From contig NZ_JAKLTM010000008.1 of NCBI RefSeq assembly GCF_022012305.1, positions 62,001-126,000 on the forward strand: a stretch of 64,000 bases of DNA. The letters run 5' to 3'. Below are positions 9,449 to 16,689 of this stretch, in pieces. The notes below the pieces were generated by a model that was given only the letters and a program-made list of their open reading frames with translations, was not told the DNA's origin and did no database searches. Every line of letters starts with the position of its first letter. Positions within the stretch are counted from its first letter, which is position 1. Position numbers and translations under genes: made by a program. Source of the stretch: Ramlibacter paludis. GTDB lineage: Bacteria > Pseudomonadota > Gammaproteobacteria > Burkholderiales > Burkholderiaceae_C.

Positions 9449-10420
9449 CTAGCGGCGCTGGGAGAGCTGCGCGAGCGCCGCCGGATCGAGCACGCCGCGT
9501 TCGCGCTGGATCGCCTTGACCTCGCCGCCCGGCGAGCGCTGCACGATGGAACGCTCTTCCACCAGCACCTCGTTCAGCCGGATCCGGCCGCGCACCTCGA
9601 AGAAGTTGGTGGCGTAGCCGACGTTCTCCTTACCCGTGGTGGAGGCGGGTAGCTGCTCCAGTGCGTCCTCCACCTTCCGGAAAGGCTGGCTGGCGCGCAC
9701 GGCCACCAGCCGCTGGGCATCGGCCAGGCTGATGCCGCGCAGCGCCGCGTAGATGACTTCGGGCGGCGCAGTGTTCAGGTTCACCGTGGTCGATGCGGGC
9801 AGCAGCGTCACGTAAGGCTTGAGCGCCGCGACGGTGGCCGGCGACAGGCCCAGCCACACCAGCTGCTCGACCCGCCCGGGCACCAGCGGCGCCTTGCTCG
9901 CATTGCGGTTGTCGACGCTGATGTCGGAGGCGAAGCGGAAGTTCTCGGCCAGCCGGCCCAGCTCGCTTTGCGGCAGGCCCAGCACCTCGAACAGGCGCTG
10001 GAAGCTTTGCAGGCCCTGCGGATCGATGCTGCTCGCCTTGAACAGGTTCTGCACGTTCAGCAGCGACTGCAGGTCGGTGATGTCGCCGGAGAGGAAGACC
10101 GCGTCGGCGCCTTCGGTGTCGGCGTTGTTGCTGGTGTCGGCCGCGAGGAAGGTGCTCAGGCGCGCCTCCTGCAAGGGCACTGCCCAGGGCTCGCCCAGGT
10201 GGTCGACGCCGCTGGAGCGCCGGTCCTCGCGCAGGATCAGCCGCGACCAGTCCAGCGCGCCGGTAAGGATCCAGGCCGATTGCACGCGGGTGCGCTCGGC
10301 GGCCTCGATCTCCACCGCGCGCCACTGCTGCCACAGTGCGGCGGCGGCGAAGGTGGCGACCAGCGACACGGTCAGCATCGCCGCCAGCAGCGCGGCGCCC
10401 CGGTGTGCGCGCCGCTTCAC
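9449..10420 (-). CDS. gspK: Type II secretion minor pseudopilin GspK
   Basis: Large minor pseudopilin at the pseudopilus tip with GspI and GspJ. 323 residues from GTG at 10420, which overlaps the gspJ stop (GTGA). A prepilin-type N-terminus is present (VKRRAHRGAALLAAMLTVSLVATF), with the usual GspK departure from the FTLIE consensus and no Glu at +5. Two helix-hairpin-helix-like stretches (LGLSPATVAALKPYV; LRGISLADAQRLVAVR) typical of the GspK insertion are present. Confidence 0.93.
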   Translation of the reverse strand: MKRRAHRGAALLAAMLTVSLVATFAAAALWQQWRAVEIEAAERTRVQSAWILTGALDWSRLILREDRRSSGVDHLGEPWAVPLQEARLSTFLAADTSNNADTEGADAVFLSGDITDLQSLLNVQNLFKASSIDPQGLQSFQRLFEVLGLPQSELGRLAENFRFASDISVDNRNASKAPLVPGRVEQLVWLGLSPATVAALKPYVTLLPASTTVNLNTAPPEVIYAALRGISLADAQRLVAVRASQPFRKVEDALEQLPASTTGKENVGYATNFFEVRGRIRLNEVLVEERSIVQRSPGGEVKAIQRERGVLDPAALAQLSQRR

Positions 10421-11076
10421 GACTTGCCCCCACCCAGCGTCGGCCGCACCCAGTCGCGCACCAGCTGGCCGCCGATGGCGCGGCCCGCCGGCAGCTGCAG
10501 CACGAGGCGCACGCCGTCGGGCAACGCATTGACGACCGCGGCGCCCGAGGCCGGCGTGGCGGACTGCGTGGCGGCGCTCGATTGCGGATTGGTCCAGGCG
10601 TCGCTGCGGTAGTAGAAGATCTGCCACTCCTCCAGCGGCACCACGGCCACTTCCTGGCGCCGCGAGGACTCGCTGGCGTTCTGCGACCACTGGTCGGCCA
10701 GCACCCAGGCGGTGTCGAGGTCGCCGCGGCTGGCCACCGGTGGGGATTGCCAGCGGCGCCATTCGCCGTCGCGGCGCGTCCAGGCGACCACCAGCGCGCC
10801 GTCGGTGCCGTTGCCGCTGGCCTGGCGCGTGAGGCGCAGCACGCGGCCGTTCCAGTCCAGCGCGGACGTGCCGGGGAATTCCTCGATCGCATCGAGGTCG
10901 GCCGCCCATTGCGCGAGCCCGGTCTGCAGGGACAGCACTTCGTCGGCACGGGCCTCGGTGATCGCACGTGCGCGCATCATCCCGTCAAGCCCGCGCCAGC
11001 TCAGCGCCGCCAGCAGTGCCAGCGCGAACAGCGCCACCAGCAGTTCGACCAGGGTGAAGCCGCGCGCTTGCCGCAT
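10417..11076 (-). CDS. gspJ: Type II secretion minor pseudopilin GspJ
   Basis: 219 residues. Prepilin leader and methylation site RQARGFTLVELLVALF at the extreme N-terminus, with Glu at +5 after the cleavage Gly. The remainder is a beta-rich globular domain. ATG at 11076 overlaps the gspI stop (TGATG), which fixes the start. Confidence 0.93.
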   Translation of the reverse strand: MRQARGFTLVELLVALFALALLAALSWRGLDGMMRARAITEARADEVLSLQTGLAQWAADLDAIEEFPGTSALDWNGRVLRLTRQASGNGTDGALVVAWTRRDGEWRRWQSPPVASRGDLDTAWVLADQWSQNASESSRRQEVAVVPLEEWQIFYYRSDAWTNPQSSAATQSATPASGAAVVNALPDGVRLVLQLPAGRAIGGQLVRDWVRPTLGGGKS

Positions 11077-11432
11077 CAGTAGCGTCCCAGCACGGTGGAG
11101 ATCTTCAGCACCGGCGACGCGCCTTCGAACACCTGGGCATCGATGCGGCGGAAGCTCGGATTCGGCGTGGGCGACACCTTCACGTGCACGTTGAAGGGCT
11201 GGCCGGCCTGGGTGCAGGCGTTGTCGCTCTCGCCCACGCCCGGGAACTGCTTGCCCAGGCGCAGCTTCACCAGTTCGTTTTCCGCGCACATCTGCGCCAG
11301 CAGCACGCTGGACTGGCGCTGCGCGTTGTTGGTCAGGGCGGCCGTCGCCTGCAGGCCGGCCACCAGGGCGATCGAGACGATGCCCAGCGCCACCAGCACC
11401 TCGATCAGCGTGAAGCCGCGCATGCGCTTCAT
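11076..11432 (-). CDS. gspI: Type II secretion minor pseudopilin GspI
   Basis: 118 residues. Prepilin signal KRMRGFTLIEVLVALGIVSI at the start, then a short globular domain with the family pattern of two cysteines (MCAENE and DNACTQAG). ATG at 11432 overlaps gspH by 4 bases. Confidence 0.93.
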   Translation of the reverse strand: MKRMRGFTLIEVLVALGIVSIALVAGLQATAALTNNAQRQSSVLLAQMCAENELVKLRLGKQFPGVGESDNACTQAGQPFNVHVKVSPTPNPSFRRIDAQVFEGASPVLKISTVLGRY

Positions 11433-11905
11433 GGCGTGTCGGGCGTCACGGCAAACGGGCGCAGGCCGTCGGTCGCGACGCGCAGGCTGCGCTCCGGATG
11501 CTCGGCGCTGGTCAGCACCACGCCCTGCGGGCCGATGATGGGTTCCGGGCCCAGCAGCAGCGGACCGCCGGCGCGCACGCGGGTGTCGGCGGCCAGCCAT
11601 TTTTCCGGGAGGCTGTCGGGCGGCAGGCCGTCGAAGCGATAGGCGTCGGGCGTCGGGACCCAGCGCACGGCCTGCCCCGTGAGGCGGGACTTGGCGCGGG
11701 CCGATTCCAGCAAGGCGGCCAGGCGCTGGGCGTCGCGCTCCAGCGGCGCGCCGGTGGCGTCGCGCAGGGCGAAGCTCACCCCCGCGGAGGCGACCGCCAC
11801 GATGGCGATCACGACCAGCAGCTCGATCAGCGTGAAACCCGCGGCCTGCAGCAGCGCGCGGGCGCCGCGCCTACTGCCAGGAGCCGACGTCGGCGTTCTT
11901 GCCAT
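11429..11905 (-). CDS. gspH: Type II secretion pseudopilin GspH
   Basis: 158 residues. The prepilin motif AAGFTLIELLVVIAIVAVAS is preceded by a 22-residue leader, longer than usual. No ATG, GTG or TTG lies between 11905 and the motif, so ATG at 11905 is taken; this makes gspH overlap the end of gspG by 35 bases. The GspH Pfam-like C-terminal half (DGLPPDSLPEKWLAADTRV) is visible. Confidence 0.9.
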   Translation of the reverse strand: MARTPTSAPGSRRGARALLQAAGFTLIELLVVIAIVAVASAGVSFALRDATGAPLERDAQRLAALLESARAKSRLTGQAVRWVPTPDAYRFDGLPPDSLPEKWLAADTRVRAGGPLLLGPEPIIGPQGVVLTSAEHPERSLRVATDGLRPFAVTPDTP

Positions 11906-12332
11906 CGCCGCCGGCCTGGCCGTCGGCGCCGAAGGACATCACGTCGATCTCGCCTTTGACGCCGGGGTTGAGGTACTGGTAGGGCCGGCCCCAGGGGTCG
12001 TTGGGCAGCTTCTCCAGGTAGGGCTTCCAGTTGGGCGGCACCGGTGAAGCGGTGGGCTTGGCGATCAGCGCCTGCAGGCCCTGCTCGCCGGTGGGGTAGC
12101 GCTGGTTGTCCAGCTTGTACAGCTTGAGCGCCTGCATCAGGTTGTTGACGTCGGTGCGCGCGGCCGTGACGCGCGCATCGTCGGCGCGGTCCAGGACGTT
12201 GGGCACGATCAGGGCGGCCAGCACCCCGATGATGACCAGCACCACCATCAGCTCGATCAGGGTGAAGCCGGACTGGGCCAGCTTGCGCGCGCGCTGGGCC
12301 AGGCGGCCCGGGGAGGTGGGTGTCGAATGCAT
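11871..12332 (-). CDS. gspG: Type II secretion major pseudopilin GspG
   Basis: Major subunit of the pseudopilus. 153 residues: leader, then SGFTLIELMVVLVIIGVLAALIVP, and the GspG signature PNDPWGRPYQYLNPG with the calcium-site region GADGQAGGDGKNADVGSW. It is the first gene of the minus-strand operon; its start is only 21 bp from the start of divergent gspC. Confidence 0.96.
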   Translation of the reverse strand: MHSTPTSPGRLAQRARKLAQSGFTLIELMVVLVIIGVLAALIVPNVLDRADDARVTAARTDVNNLMQALKLYKLDNQRYPTGEQGLQALIAKPTASPVPPNWKPYLEKLPNDPWGRPYQYLNPGVKGEIDVMSFGADGQAGGDGKNADVGSWQ

Positions 12333-12339
12333 CGCTTCA

Positions 12340-12347
12340 ATGATAAT
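12340..12347. promoter_or_regulatory. Overlapping divergent -10 elements, gspC/gspG
   Basis: The octamer ATGATAAT contains GATAAT read on the plus strand (12342-12347) and TATCAT read on the minus strand (12345-12340), each 5 of 6 to the -10 consensus. A start site 7 bases past each hexamer falls at 12354 for gspC, its ATG, and at 12333 for gspG, one base before its ATG. No Shine-Dalgarno sequence precedes gspC. Good -35 hexamers are not evident. Promoter function is inferred. Confidence 0.45.
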
Positions 12348-12353
12348 CCCCGC

Positions 12354-12812
12354 ATGTTGACCCGGAGCCCCGCCACTTGGACCGTGCGTGGCGCGACTTT
12401 CGCGCTATGGCTGCTGGCTGCCGCCAGTGCCGCCTTCTGGGCCTTGCAGCTCGGGTCGTCGCCGCGCCATGGCGCGCCGGTGGCTCAGCAGGCACGCGGG
12501 CCGGCGGCCGTCGATCCGGTCGCCATCACGCGCCTGCTCGGCGGCGGGGTTCCCGCGCCGGGCATGGCCGCCATGCCGCAGCCGACGCTGGCCAGCCGCT
12601 TCACCCTGGTGGGCGTCGCGGCGGAAGCCCGCTCGGGGGGCGGCGCCGCGCTGATTGCAGTGGACGGCAAGCCCGCGCGGCCCTTCCGCGTCGGCAACTA
12701 CGTCGACCAGGGCATCCTGCTGCAGTCGGTGCAAGGGCGGCGGGCCGTGCTGGCCGCCTTGCCCGACGGCCCTCCGCTGCTGGTCCTGGAGTTGCCCGCG
12801 CCGCCGAAGTGA
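12354..12812 (+). CDS. gspC: Type II secretion protein GspC (short form)
   Basis: Inner-membrane protein connecting the platform to the secretin. 152 residues: one transmembrane helix (about 9-29), a Pro/Ala linker and the homology region (LASRFTLVGVAAEARSGGGAALIAVDGKPARPFRVGNYV). There is no PDZ or coiled-coil domain, as in short beta-proteobacterial GspC. An upstream ATG at 12327 would overlap gspG; ATG at 12354 gives a normal N-terminus. It is divergent from the rest of the operon. Confidence 0.85.
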   Translation: MLTRSPATWTVRGATFALWLLAAASAAFWALQLGSSPRHGAPVAQQARGPAAVDPVAITRLLGGGVPAPGMAAMPQPTLASRFTLVGVAAEARSGGGAALIAVDGKPARPFRVGNYVDQGILLQSVQGRRAVLAALPDGPPLLVLELPAPPK

Positions 12813-12825
12813 GGCTGCTCCGAAA

Positions 12826-13569
12826 TTACCGCGGCAGCCCGAACGCGGCGCCGAGGTAGATCGCCACCTCGCAAACCTGCTGGGCGAAGCCGACGTCGTC
12901 GAGCTCGACGCCGCCGCGGCGCTGGAAGCGATGGCGCAACACGGCGAACGCGATGGTGCCCAGCACCAGCGGCAGCAGGAGGAACTTCGCCCCGCCGGCC
13001 AGCAGCATCAGCACCAGCGGCGGCACGCACCAGAGGCAGGCCGCCAGCAGCGCACCGCGGTCGGCGCGCCGCAGCAAAGGGTGATCGGCCTGCGGGCGGC
13101 GCGGCGGCAGGCTCCAGGCGACCAGCAAGGCAAAGAGGCGCGACAGGGCGGCGGCGCCCAATAGAGCGGTCAGCAGCCCGACGCCCGAATGCAGTCCCAG
13201 CAGCGCCAGCAAGGCGAGCTTGGCCGCCAGCACCAGCATCAGTCCCGCGGGTCCCGTGCAATGGGCCAGGCTTTCTTCCGCCCGCACGCCGGCGACGAGC
13301 GCCATCGCCATGCTGGCGGCGACGGCCGCCACCAGCGGGCTCAGCGGCCCCGGCGGCAAGGGGAGGGACACCAGTGCGAAGACGACGCAGCCGGCCATGC
13401 CGGCGAGCAGGCCCACGCCGGGCCAGTGCCGCGCGCTGTCGGCCGTGTCGGCCGGCAACAGCTGAGCCCAGGCCGCGAGGCTGCCGGGAATGCGGATGCG
13501 CGAGAACGCCTGCGTCGCCGCCAGGCAGCGGCGCAGGAACAGCAGCGAGGAACGGCGCAGCGCGGTCAC
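12826..13569 (-). CDS. CobS-like (adenosylcobinamide-GDP ribazoletransferase family) membrane protein, degenerate motifs
   Basis: 247 residues, five to six hydrophobic helices. The overall layout follows CobS, the last enzyme of cobalamin assembly: AFSRIRIPG near the N-terminus (CobS FxTRxPxP), SARHWPGVGLLAG (CobS SxxxFPLxGLxxG), and a C-terminal GGVELDDVGFAQQVCEVAIYL matching the CobS GGxTGDxLGAxxxxxE stretch. The acidic signature that CobS carries after the third helix (HxDGLADxxD) is absent; the equivalent stretch reads VRAEESLAHCTGPAGL. GTG at 13569 overlaps the ilvA stop (GTGA), so it is translationally coupled to threonine deaminase. No other cobalamin gene is in the window. It may be a repurposed or inactive homologue. 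Confidence 0.6.
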   Translation of the reverse strand: MTALRRSSLLFLRRCLAATQAFSRIRIPGSLAAWAQLLPADTADSARHWPGVGLLAGMAGCVVFALVSLPLPPGPLSPLVAAVAASMAMALVAGVRAEESLAHCTGPAGLMLVLAAKLALLALLGLHSGVGLLTALLGAAALSRLFALLVAWSLPPRRPQADHPLLRRADRGALLAACLWCVPPLVLMLLAGGAKFLLLPLVLGTIAFAVLRHRFQRRGGVELDDVGFAQQVCEVAIYLGAAFGLPR

Positions 13570-15113
13570 TGGCTGCGCAGGAAGAGGCGGTACACCGGGT
13601 TGGCGGTCTCTTCGACGTAGGGGTAGCCCAGTTCGTCCAGGAAGGCCTGGAAGGCGGCGCCATCTTCCGCCGGCACCTGCAGGCCCACCAGGATGCGGCC
13701 GTAGTCGGCGCCCTGGTTGCGGTAGTGGAACAGCGAGATGTTCCAGGTCGGGCGCATGTGCGACAGGAACTTCATCAGCGCCCCGGGCCGCTCGGGAAAC
13801 ACGAAGCGCAGCAGGCGCTCGTCGTGCGCCAGGGGCGAGTGGCCGCCGACCATGTGGCGCACGTGCTCCTTGGCCAGCTCGTCGTGCGTGAGGTCCAGCG
13901 TCTCGAAGTCGTGGCGCGCGAAGTTGGCCGCGATGCGCGTCGACTCGCCCTTGCCGTGCGTGGCGAGGCCGACGAAGACGTGAGCCTGGCTCGAATCGCT
14001 GATGCGGTAGTTGAACTCGGTGACGTTGCGCGGCCCGCCCGGCAGCGCGCCGATCACCTCGCAGAAGCGGCGGAAGCTGCCGCGTTCCTCGGGGATGGTG
14101 ACGGCGAACAGCGCCTCGCGTTCCTCGCCGACTTCGGCGCGCTCGGCGACGAAGCGCAGGCGGTCGAAGTTCATGTTGGCGCCGCAGAGGATGGCGACGT
14201 AGGTCTCGCCGCGGGTCTTCTTCTCGGCGACGTACTGCTTGATCGCGGCCACCGCCAGCGCGCCGGCGGGCTCGACGATGCTGCGGGTGTCGACGAAAAC
14301 GTCCTTGATGCCGGCGCACACCGAGTCGGTGTCGACCAGCATGTACTCGTCGACCAGCTCCCGGGTCAGGCGGAAGGTCTCCTCGCCCACCAGCTTGACC
14401 GCGGTGCCGTCGGAGAACAGGCCGACGTCGGCGAGCGTTACGCGCTCCTTCGCCGCCACCGAGCGCGCCATGGCGTCGGAGTCGTTCATCTGCACGCCGA
14501 TCACCTTGATGCCCGGGCGCACCGCCTTGATGTAGCTCGCCACGCCCGAGATCAGGCCGCCGCCGCCGATGGCGACGAAGACGGCGTCGATCGGGCCCTG
14601 GTGCTGGCGCAGGATCTCCATCGCGATGGTGCCCTGGCCGGCGATGACTTCCGGGTCGTCGAAGGGATGCACGAAGGTCAGGCCCTGCTGCTCGCGCAGC
14701 TGCACGGCGTGGCCGTAGGCGTCGGAATAGCTGTCGCCGTGCAGCACCACCTCGCCGCCGAGTGCCTTCACCGCGTCGATCTTCACCTGCGGCGTGGTGA
14801 CCGGCATCACGATCAGGGCGCGGGCGCCGAGCTTGTGCGCCGCCATCGCCACGCCCTGGGCGTGGTTGCCGGCGGAGGCGCAGATCACGCCGCGCTGCAG
14901 TTCCTCCGGCGTGAGGTGCGCCATCTTGTTGTAGGCGCCGCGCAGCTTGAAGCTGAAGACGGCCTGCTGGTCCTCGCGCTTGAGCAGCACCTTGTTGTGC
15001 AGCCGGCGGCTGAGGTTGCGGGCGGGCTCCAGGGCGCTTTCGACGGCAACGTCGTAGACGCGGGCGGTGAGGATCTTCTTGAGGTAGTCCTCTGGCTGCA
15101 GCGGTTGGGTCAT
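13566..15113 (-). CDS. ilvA: Threonine ammonia-lyase (biosynthetic threonine deaminase)
   Basis: PLP enzyme converting threonine to 2-oxobutanoate, the first step to isoleucine. 515 residues, the long biosynthetic form. The PLP lysine is Lys56 in SFKLRGAYNKM; the Gly-rich phosphate loop is GGGGLISG and the Asn/Gly loop SAGNHAQGVA. Two ACT-like regulatory domains occupy about 325-515 (LFAVTIPEERGSFRRF and LLRFVFPERPGALMKFL), the site of isoleucine/valine control. Start ATG at 15113. A strong intrinsic terminator ends about 20 bases upstream (15131-15163). Confidence 0.96.
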   Translation of the reverse strand: MTQPLQPEDYLKKILTARVYDVAVESALEPARNLSRRLHNKVLLKREDQQAVFSFKLRGAYNKMAHLTPEELQRGVICASAGNHAQGVAMAAHKLGARALIVMPVTTPQVKIDAVKALGGEVVLHGDSYSDAYGHAVQLREQQGLTFVHPFDDPEVIAGQGTIAMEILRQHQGPIDAVFVAIGGGGLISGVASYIKAVRPGIKVIGVQMNDSDAMARSVAAKERVTLADVGLFSDGTAVKLVGEETFRLTRELVDEYMLVDTDSVCAGIKDVFVDTRSIVEPAGALAVAAIKQYVAEKKTRGETYVAILCGANMNFDRLRFVAERAEVGEEREALFAVTIPEERGSFRRFCEVIGALPGGPRNVTEFNYRISDSSQAHVFVGLATHGKGESTRIAANFARHDFETLDLTHDELAKEHVRHMVGGHSPLAHDERLLRFVFPERPGALMKFLSHMRPTWNISLFHYRNQGADYGRILVGLQVPAEDGAAFQAFLDELGYPYVEETANPVYRLFLRSQ

Positions 15114-15130
15114 GTGGTGCAGGATGATAG

Positions 15131-15163
15131 AAAAAAGCCCCTGGATCTTGCGATCCAGGGGCT
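15131..15163 (-). terminator. Rho-independent terminator of the candidate sRNA / ilvA leader
   Basis: A 12-bp perfect stem (AGCCCCTGGATC with GATCCAGGGGCT) and a 4-base loop, followed on the minus strand by six T at 15131-15136. There is no matching T-tract on the plus strand, so it acts on minus-strand transcription. Confidence 0.9.
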
Positions 15164-15221
15164 AAATCCACCAAAGGAGGAGGTGGAGGAGACAACCGGT
15201 GCGTAGCGAATCGCTATGCTT
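15131..15221 (-). ncRNA. Candidate small RNA with anti-Shine-Dalgarno loop
   Basis: On the minus strand a -10 element TATACT (15228-15233) precedes about 90 nt that fold as three stem-loops. The first is an imperfect hairpin around TAGCGATTCGCTA. The second has stem CCACC/GGTGG presenting the loop TCCTCCTTT, with a further CTCCTCC just 5' of it. The last is the terminator AGCCCCTGGATC/GATCCAGGGGCT followed by six T. The loop is the exact complement of AAAGGAGGA, a full Shine-Dalgarno sequence. C/U-rich anti-SD loops are a hallmark of regulatory sRNAs such as the alphaproteobacterial CuckooRNAs; I cannot name a betaproteobacterial family. Alternative: a terminated 5' leader of ilvA. Confidence 0.6.
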
Positions 15222-15227
15222 GCGCCC

Positions 15228-15258
15228 AGTATAAACCCGTATTTGTTGCATTGCACAA
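15228..15258 (-). promoter_or_regulatory. Promoter candidate for the sRNA
   Basis: Minus strand: -35 TTGTGC (15253-15258) and -10 TATACT (15228-15233), spacer 19. The -10 is 5 of 6 to consensus; the spacer is long, so the -35 assignment is tentative. Confidence 0.45.
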
Positions 15259-15330
15259 GCCCCTGTGGCGGCGCGGCATCGCAATTCGCGGAAATTATTG
15301 GCGGAAAGCCTCAGCAACGAAGGAACGACG

Positions 15331-15780
15331 ATGGAATGCACAGTGACATGGACCGGCGCCACGGGCGCGCGCTCGGGCATGGGCTTCCTGGCGGAGACCG
15401 GCACCGGCCACACCTTGATGATGGATGGCGCGCCCGACGAGGCGCGGCCGGAGAACGGCGGCCGCAACCTGGCGCCGCGGCCGATGGAGACGGTGCTGGC
15501 CGGCACCGGCGGCTGCACCGCCTACGACGTGGTGCTGATCCTCAAGCGCGGCCGCCACGACGTGCGCGGCTGCTCGGTCAAGCTCAGCGCGGAGCGCGCG
15601 CCGACCGACCCGAAAGTGTTCACGAAGATCCACATGCACTTCACGGTGCAGGGCCGCGGCCTGCAGGCGCAGGCCGTGGAACGCGCCATCGCCATGAGCC
15701 ACGAGAAGTACTGCTCCGCGAGCGCGATGCTGGCGAAGACGGCGGAGATGACGACCAGCTTCGAGCTGGTTGAAGACTAG
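15331..15780 (+). CDS. OsmC family protein (peroxiredoxin-like)
   Basis: 149 residues from ATG at 15331 behind GAAGGA. The two conserved cysteines of the OsmC/Ohr fold are in [10 protein letters not shown] and EKYCSAS; the pattern fits the YhfA/OsmC branch rather than Ohr. Such proteins reduce organic hydroperoxides or bind sulfur compounds; the substrate is not evident. The stop overlaps the stop of convergent coq7 by 3 bases. Confidence 0.88.
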   Translation: MECTVTWTGATGARSGMGFLAETGTGHTLMMDGAPDEARPENGGRNLAPRPMETVLAGTGGCTAYDVVLILKRGRHDVRGCSVKLSAERAPTDPKVFTKIHMHFTVQGRGLQAQAVERAIAMSHEKYCSASAMLAKTAEMTTSFELVED

Positions 15781-16394
15781 ATGTAGTGCGCGGTGGTGGT
15801 CATCACCTTGGCCGCCGCGCGCATCGCAGCCCGCACCGGCGGCGGCAGTTCGATGCCGCCCGCGCGCTGCGCCGCCTCGGCGTGGGCGCGCTCGTCGTCC
15901 TTCATCTGCGCCACGATGGCGCGTGATGCATGGTCGCCGGCGGGCAGCCGTTCCAGGTGGCTTTCCAGGTGCGCTTCCACTTGGCGCTCGGTCTCGACCA
16001 CGAAACCCTGGCTGACCGGATCGCCGAAGCGGCCGGCGACCAGGCCGAGGCCGAAGGCGCCGGCGTACCAGAGGGGATTGAGCAGCGAAGGGCGCGCCCC
16101 CAGTTCTTCGAGCCGCGACCGGGTCCAGGCGAGGTGGTCGGTCTCCTCGCGGGCCGCCTGCTCCAGGCGGGCACGGGTGACGGGGTCGGAAGCGGTCATC
16201 GCCTGCGCCGTGTAAAGCGCCTGGGCGCAGACCTCGCCGACGTGGTTCACGCGCATGAGGGCGCCCGCATGGGCCCTTTCCTGGGCGCCGAGGTGGGTGT
16301 CATCGGCCGGAACCACCGGGCAGGGGCGGGTGGCGCGGGGGGTGGCGAACAGCGTCCGCAGGGCGCCGTCGAGCGCGCCTATCAAGCGATCCAT
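15777..16394 (-). CDS. coq7: Demethoxyubiquinone hydroxylase Coq7
   Basis: Di-iron monooxygenase of ubiquinone synthesis. 205 residues from ATG at 16394. Iron-ligand motifs of the ferritin-like fold are visible: [36 protein letters not shown] and [27 protein letters not shown] is the Coq7 membrane-facing hydrophobic segment. A longer frame upstream to 16706 lacks similarity and is ignored. Confidence 0.93.
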   Translation of the reverse strand: MDRLIGALDGALRTLFATPRATRPCPVVPADDTHLGAQERAHAGALMRVNHVGEVCAQALYTAQAMTASDPVTRARLEQAAREETDHLAWTRSRLEELGARPSLLNPLWYAGAFGLGLVAGRFGDPVSQGFVVETERQVEAHLESHLERLPAGDHASRAIVAQMKDDERAHAEAAQRAGGIELPPPVRAAMRAAAKVMTTTAHYI

Positions 16395-16689
16395 GGACAA
16401 AGTGTAATTCGCGCCATCCTGGGGCGATTTGTAGGACGGATGCCCGTCGTTTTGCGATACGAAATGGGTGTTGCGTGAGGTCCACTCAGCGGTTATGCGC
16501 TTGTTGTCGGTGTGCAACGAATGGACTCGGTTCCGGCTAAATCCTTTGCGAACGCGGGGGCCGTCTGGTGCAATAGCAACAACTTCCCAAAAGGAGGTTG
16601 GCCCGGGGATCCGGTGGGAGCACGAACGTGCCTGCATTCCGATCTCCCAATCGCACCGGAGCCCTATGTTTAACCTTGGAGAAACTTGC
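16395..16689 (+). other. 295-bp intergenic leader of the porin gene
   Basis: Between divergent coq7 and the porin. It holds AAAAGGAGG at 16589-16597, about 95 bases before the porin ATG and with no start codon at proper distance, plus a second true ribosome site (TTGGAG, 16676-16681). No convincing -35/-10 pair was found. An in-frame ATG at 16666 would add eight residues before the signal peptide. The long untranslated leader is typical of sRNA-regulated porins (inference). Confidence 0.4.

Noticed and set aside
11871-11905. The 35-base overlap of gspG and gspH as a frameshift or sequencing error
   Set aside because: Both proteins are complete with normal ends; gspH simply lacks a closer start codon.
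15162-15518. A reading frame on the minus strand ending in CLLHLLLWWI just before the terminator, suggesting an ilv leader peptide
   Set aside because: It would start upstream of the predicted -10, with no start codon between the promoter and the Leu codons, and its 5' part is the antisense of the OsmC gene. The CUC repeats are better explained as anti-SD loops. Start-site mapping could revive it.
16468-16689. Extension of the porin frame upstream to 16468
   Set aside because: It would place 74 residues before a textbook signal peptide; ATG at 16690 has a ribosome site.
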